From Thiobacillus sp. (GTDB lineage: Bacteria; Pseudomonadota; Gammaproteobacteria; Burkholderiales; Thiobacillaceae), in assembly GCA_024710445.1 (NCBI GenBank), contig JANJUT010000096.1, positions 1 through 8,409 on the forward strand: DNA of 8,409 nucleotides, in the 5' to 3' direction. Every line of letters starts with the position of its first letter. Position 1 is the first letter of the stretch. Positions 5,822-8,409 of this stretch are shown here, piece after piece. A program made the translations under genes and the position numbers. The notes below the pieces were generated by a model, which was not told the DNA's origin, searched no databases, and saw nothing but the letters and a program-made list of their open reading frames with translations.

Positions 5822-6337
5822 ATGGCGCCCCGTATCCAGAATCAGATGGCAGCGTTTTCCGGTTTCAGGCGGGCACGGGCTTTTAAGCGTATGCAAGGCT
5901 TTACCTATATAGGCGTGCTGGTGCTGGTTGCGCTGATGGGAATCGCGCTTGCCGCTACGGGACAGGTATGGCATACGGCACAACAACGGGAGAAAGAACA
6001 GGAACTGCTCTTCATCGGCCACCAGTTTCAACTGGCCCTTGATCAATACGCCAAACATACCCCGGTGCGAGGAAGGCGTCAGCCGCTGCAACTGGAAGAG
6101 TTGCTGAAAGACCCGCGCCATCCGGAAGTCCAGCGCTACCTGCGGAAAATCTACCCGGACCCGATGACGGGCAGTGCAGAATGGGGATTGATCGTTGGGC
6201 CAAATGGCGAGATTCTGGGCGTGCACAGCCTGTCCGACGGCGAACCCGTGAAAAAGAGTAACTTCGGACTTGCGGACAGATTATTTGAAGGCAGGATGAA
6301 GTATTCGGACTGGGTGTTCATGCATGCATCAGGCTAG
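5822..6337 (+). CDS. PulG-like pseudopilin 3 lacking the +5 glutamate (start uncertain)
   Basis: The chosen ATG 5822 gives 171 residues. Other in-frame starts are 5777 (overlapping the previous gene), 5846 and 5891; none has a strong ribosome-binding site. The prepilin motif is RMQG followed by FTYIGVLVLVALMGIALAAT, so +5 is Gly instead of Glu. A charged helix follows (QQREKEQELLFIGHQFQLAL), then LQLEELLKDPRHPEVQRYLR and YPDPMTGSAEWGLI, which shares the DPMTGS element with pseudopilin 2. From 5822 the leader is 26 residues and basic; from 5846 it is 18; from 5891 only three, probably too short. Loss of Glu+5 is typical of tip-located minor pseudopilins such as GspK, so a minor or initiating role is inferred. 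This is the last gene of the secretion operon visible here. Confidence 0.82.
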   Translation: MAPRIQNQMAAFSGFRRARAFKRMQGFTYIGVLVLVALMGIALAATGQVWHTAQQREKEQELLFIGHQFQLALDQYAKHTPVRGRRQPLQLEELLKDPRHPEVQRYLRKIYPDPMTGSAEWGLIVGPNGEILGVHSLSDGEPVKKSNFGLADRLFEGRMKYSDWVFMHASG

Positions 6338-6409
6338 CTTGCAGCGATTCATCACGCGGGCTGGCCAGCAATTCCGGGGCGAAAAGGAAAAAATATTTGG
6401 GAGTGCATC
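6338..6409 (+). other. Intergenic gap between secretion operon and response regulator
   Basis: This 72-bp gap contains the perfect 10-bp palindrome GCTGGCCAGC at 6360-6369 and, just before the next gene, GGGAG at 6399-6403 as its ribosome-binding site. I see no stem followed by a T-run that would make an intrinsic terminator. I see no convincing -35/-10 pair either; AAATAT at 6391-6396 is AT-rich but has no good -35 partner. The response regulator could therefore be read through from the secretion operon or have its own weak promoter. Confidence 0.5.
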
Positions 6410-7066
6410 ATGAGCGGCAAGCAGCGTATTTTTATCGTTGAGGACCATACCCTGTTCAGAGCGGGACTGCGTGCCCTGCTATCACAGGACCCAGACATCG
6501 AGATCGTCGGCGAGGCCGACAATGGACGCGATGCCATCCGTGACATTGGCGCACTGGCGCCGCATATGGTCCTGATGGACCTGTCCATGCCGGGCATGAA
6601 TGGCATCGAAGCCATGCAGGACATCAAGCGGCGCAATCCGGATACGCGCGTACTGGTACTCACCATTCACAAGACCGACGAATATATCCATGAAAGCCTG
6701 CGTGCTGGTGCCGATGGCTATATTCTCAAGGATGCAACTCATGATGAACTGCGGGTTGCGATTCGCAGTGTGCTGAATGGTAAAACCTATCTGAGCCCTG
6801 ATATTTCAGGCAAGGTCATCCATGGCTATCTGGGCACGGGCAATAGCACCAATGTGGGCAGCACCTGGGACACGCTGACGCATCGTGAGCGTGAAGTGCT
6901 GAAGCTTGTTGCCGAAGGGCATTCAAACAAGCACATCGCCGACTACCTCTGTCTGAGCATCAAGACCGTCGAGAAGCACCGTTCCAATCTGATGAAAAAG
7001 CTCGATCTGCACAATGCCTCGACATTGACCAGTTATGCCATCGAGAAAGGCCTGGTCGTTACCTAG
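6410..7066 (+). CDS. NarL/FixJ-family response regulator (REC + LuxR-type HTH)
   Basis: The product is 218 residues, the normal length of the family. The receiver domain (about 5-120) has every key residue: acidic pair Glu11-Asp12, phospho-acceptor Asp57 in VLMDLSMPGMNG, Thr85 and Lys107. The C-terminal LuxR-type domain begins LTHREREVLKLVAEGHSNKH at residue 156. Its recognition helix is around LSIKTVEKHRSNLMKKL. It should dimerise and bind DNA as a transcription factor when phosphorylated. The start has GGGAG six bases upstream. The gene lies 72 bp after the secretion operon on the same strand and overlaps tail-to-tail with the histidine kinase by 8 bp. That makes the kinase its likely partner and the secretion operon a candidate target, both by inference. 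No specific regulon can be named from sequence. Confidence 0.95.
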   Translation: MSGKQRIFIVEDHTLFRAGLRALLSQDPDIEIVGEADNGRDAIRDIGALAPHMVLMDLSMPGMNGIEAMQDIKRRNPDTRVLVLTIHKTDEYIHESLRAGADGYILKDATHDELRVAIRSVLNGKTYLSPDISGKVIHGYLGTGNSTNVGSTWDTLTHREREVLKLVAEGHSNKHIADYLCLSIKTVEKHRSNLMKKLDLHNASTLTSYAIEKGLVVT

Positions 7067-8409
7067 CGTCTGAAATTCTTTTTGACTTGAATGGCATGAG
7101 TTGACTCCATGCGGCGCGCAGCGTTGCCCCTCCGCGGGCATGATACGAGGCGGTGAATACGCCGCCGGACAAGGTCGTCAATTCTTCCATTCCGGCGAAC
7201 CCGGTGCGCAATTGCGGATCGATATTGGCCAGGGGGATCGCCGTACTGTCGAGCGCATCGGTTGCCGTGTCGTCCATCATCAGGACAAGATCGTCGTCCT
7301 CCAGCCACAAGGCGATATGAACCCGTCTTATATTTGGCTGCTTTTCCATGTCGGCCAGCACCGACACGATGATGCGATAGATGACTATTTTCAGTGGGTG
7401 CGGAATGTCCTGCTCCAGCAGGGAGATCTGCCGCTCGATGTGGGTATCCGGATGCCTTTCCTCGAACTCCCGGCATAGCCGGTTGATGGTCGGCAACAAC
7501 CCAATATCATCCAGGCTGGAGGGGCGTAAATTTGTTGCGATTGTCCGGACTTCCTGGATGGCCTGCTGCAATACCGGGATGATCGAGTCCACTGATCCGT
7601 CGTCCTCGTCGCTTGCTTTGTGGGAGCGGGCTTTTTCCACTTTCAGTTTTACAGCGCTCAACGTCTGTGCCAGGCCTTCGTGCAGTTCGACGGCAATTCT
7701 TTGCTTCTGGGTTTCCTCTCTTGTCAGCATCTGGGCAGACAGCGATTTCAAGGTCTCTGTTCGCTCGAGGATGGTGTGTTGCTGCTGTTCGATGATTTCG
7801 TTGGCGTGCCGCACAATGAGAATCAAAGCGGCATACAAGGTCGACAGAATCAGGATGGCGCCGGACAGGATGATGAATTCAGTTCGTTCGGTTTGATGCA
7901 CCAGGTTGTTCACATCGGTGTAGATCTCGAATACCCCCCTGATTGGATCGACTGGACTATGTCGGACCGGGAGGTAGGATTGCATCAGATTGTCTTCTTC
8001 AGTAGCACGGTCGAAGCTGTTGAACGTGTCGCGATAAATCAGGGTGTTGCGCACATCACCATTGATTGCCGCAATGAAACCCGCGTTGTCACGCTGATCA
8101 TGACCAATCTGTGACGGCTTGGTGGAGAAGACAACCACCCCCAGGCGGTTGTATATCTTGATCCTGACAATGGATTGACCCCGCATCAGCGTTTTGATCG
8201 ACTCGGCCAGTTCGGGCGGCAATTGCCGATGAGCAGATCTGCCCGGTTGAATGTCCGCCGTGGCATCAAGGAAGGCAAGGAGTGCCGGATTCATGGAACT
8301 CATGGCGGTGCGCGCCAGAGTCAGGTTGTTCCGCTCGACCAGCTGGACGATGCCCTGGATCGCCACCTGGCGATAGAACCAGGTCAGCAGGACGACCGTG
8401 GCAAGGATG
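7059..8409 (-). CDS. Membrane sensor histidine kinase, NarX/HisKA_3 type with degenerate ATP-binding motifs (5' truncated by window)
   Basis: The reading frame stays open to the right edge, so the start lies outside the window. GTG 8366 is an internal valine, since the codons upstream encode ILATVVLLTWFYRQ, the end of a first transmembrane helix. A periplasmic PDC/Cache-like sensor follows (SIVRIKIYNRLGVVVFS). A second helix lies at 7809-7877, then a coiled coil. The phosphorylation helix IAVELHEGLAQTLSAVKLKV has its His codon at 7680-7682. The C-terminal ATPase region aligns with HATPase_c but is altered. The N-box reads YRIIVSVLADMEKQ (Asp replaces Asn, and Ser replaces the usual Glu). The DxGxG box reads MDDTATDA, without glycines. 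GFAGMEEL and RGGATLRAAW are kept. It probably senses a periplasmic signal and acts with the adjacent response regulator; unaided kinase activity is doubtful. Confidence 0.88.
   Translation of the reverse strand, partial: ILATVVLLTWFYRQVAIQGIVQLVERNNLTLARTAMSSMNPALLAFLDATADIQPGRSAHRQLPPELAESIKTLMRGQSIVRIKIYNRLGVVVFSTKPSQIGHDQRDNAGFIAAINGDVRNTLIYRDTFNSFDRATEEDNLMQSYLPVRHSPVDPIRGVFEIYTDVNNLVHQTERTEFIILSGAILILSTLYAALILIVRHANEIIEQQQHTILERTETLKSLSAQMLTREETQKQRIAVELHEGLAQTLSAVKLKVEKARSHKASDEDDGSVDSIIPVLQQAIQEVRTIATNLRPSSLDDIGLLPTINRLCREFEERHPDTHIERQISLLEQDIPHPLKIVIYRIIVSVLADMEKQPNIRRVHIALWLEDDDLVLMMDDTATDALDSTAIPLANIDPQLRTGFAGMEELTTLSGGVFTASYHARGGATLRAAWSQLMPFKSKRISDAR

Noticed and set aside
6320..6329. 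Palindrome ATGCATGCAT near the end of pseudopilin 3, considered as an operator or recombination site.
   Set aside because: It is inside coding sequence (Met-His-Ala region), has no matching copy that I can see in the window, and such a simple alternating palindrome can arise by chance.
6338..6409. Intrinsic terminator or sigma-70 promoter in the gap before the response regulator.
   Set aside because: There is no hairpin with a T-run, and no -35/-10 pair with acceptable sequence and spacing.
7101..8114. Open frames on the + strand opposite the kinase gene (up to 171 codons).
   Set aside because: The - strand frame carries a coherent sensor kinase from edge to stop. The + strand products are low-complexity Ser/Cys-rich shadows without motifs.
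1..8409. CRISPR arrays, tRNA/rRNA genes, insertion sequences or prophage borders.
   Set aside because: There are no regularly spaced repeats, no cloverleaf-like or rRNA segments, no terminal inverted repeats and no transposase or integrase motifs. The window is almost wholly filled by the listed genes.

Overview
This window holds the 3' part of an operon for a type IV filament-superfamily secretion machine, followed by a convergent two-component regulatory pair. The DNA is moderately GC-rich, densely packed and Gram-negative in character: it encodes an outer-membrane lipoprotein secretin and inner-membrane PilN/PilO-type proteins. Protein content and gene order resemble what I remember of beta-proteobacterial genomes, where such clusters are sometimes labelled 'secretion system X' or 'PulG-like'. 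The atypical Oxp-type II system of Geobacter is another relative. The lineage is therefore probably Betaproteobacteria, but this comes from memory of families, not from a search.

The layout on the + strand is as follows. The C-terminal end of a GspE/PilB-type assembly ATPase (2-154) overlaps a PilM/GspL-like actin-fold protein (135-980). A PilN-like protein (986-1528), a PilO-like protein (1525-2079) and a proline-rich PilP/GspC-like protein (2076-2603) come next. Then comes a 771-residue lipoprotein secretin with TPR-like, N0, N1, secretin and cohesin-like regions (2600-4915). Three GspG/PulG-like pseudopilins close the set (4912-5403, 5419-5802, about 5822-6337). Four successive junctions are 4-bp ATGA stop/start overlaps, so translation from the PilN-like gene to the first pseudopilin is probably coupled. 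No internal promoter or terminator is evident. The operon promoter, the rest of the ATPase and presumably a GspF-type platform protein lie to the left of the window.

The inferred machine works like this: the ATPase and platform drive pseudopilin polymerisation, and the PilM/N/O-like proteins form the inner-membrane alignment complex. The proline-rich protein crosses the periplasm to the secretin, which is the outer-membrane exit. The architecture mixes type IV pilus/MSHA parts (separate PilM, N, O, P) with type II secretion parts (GspG-like pseudopilins). It adds a cohesin-like module where classical GspD carries its pilotin-binding S-domain. The cargo cannot be seen here.

After a 72-bp gap lies an intact NarL/FixJ-type response regulator (6410-7066). 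A membrane sensor histidine kinase of the NarX/HisKA_3 type lies on the - strand (7059-8409) and runs off the right edge. The two genes converge and overlap by 8 bp. The kinase keeps its phospho-acceptor histidine motif but has lost canonical residues of its ATP-binding N-box and DxGxG box, so it may be catalytically impaired or rely on a partner. Every stretch longer than 300 bp is covered by a gene.
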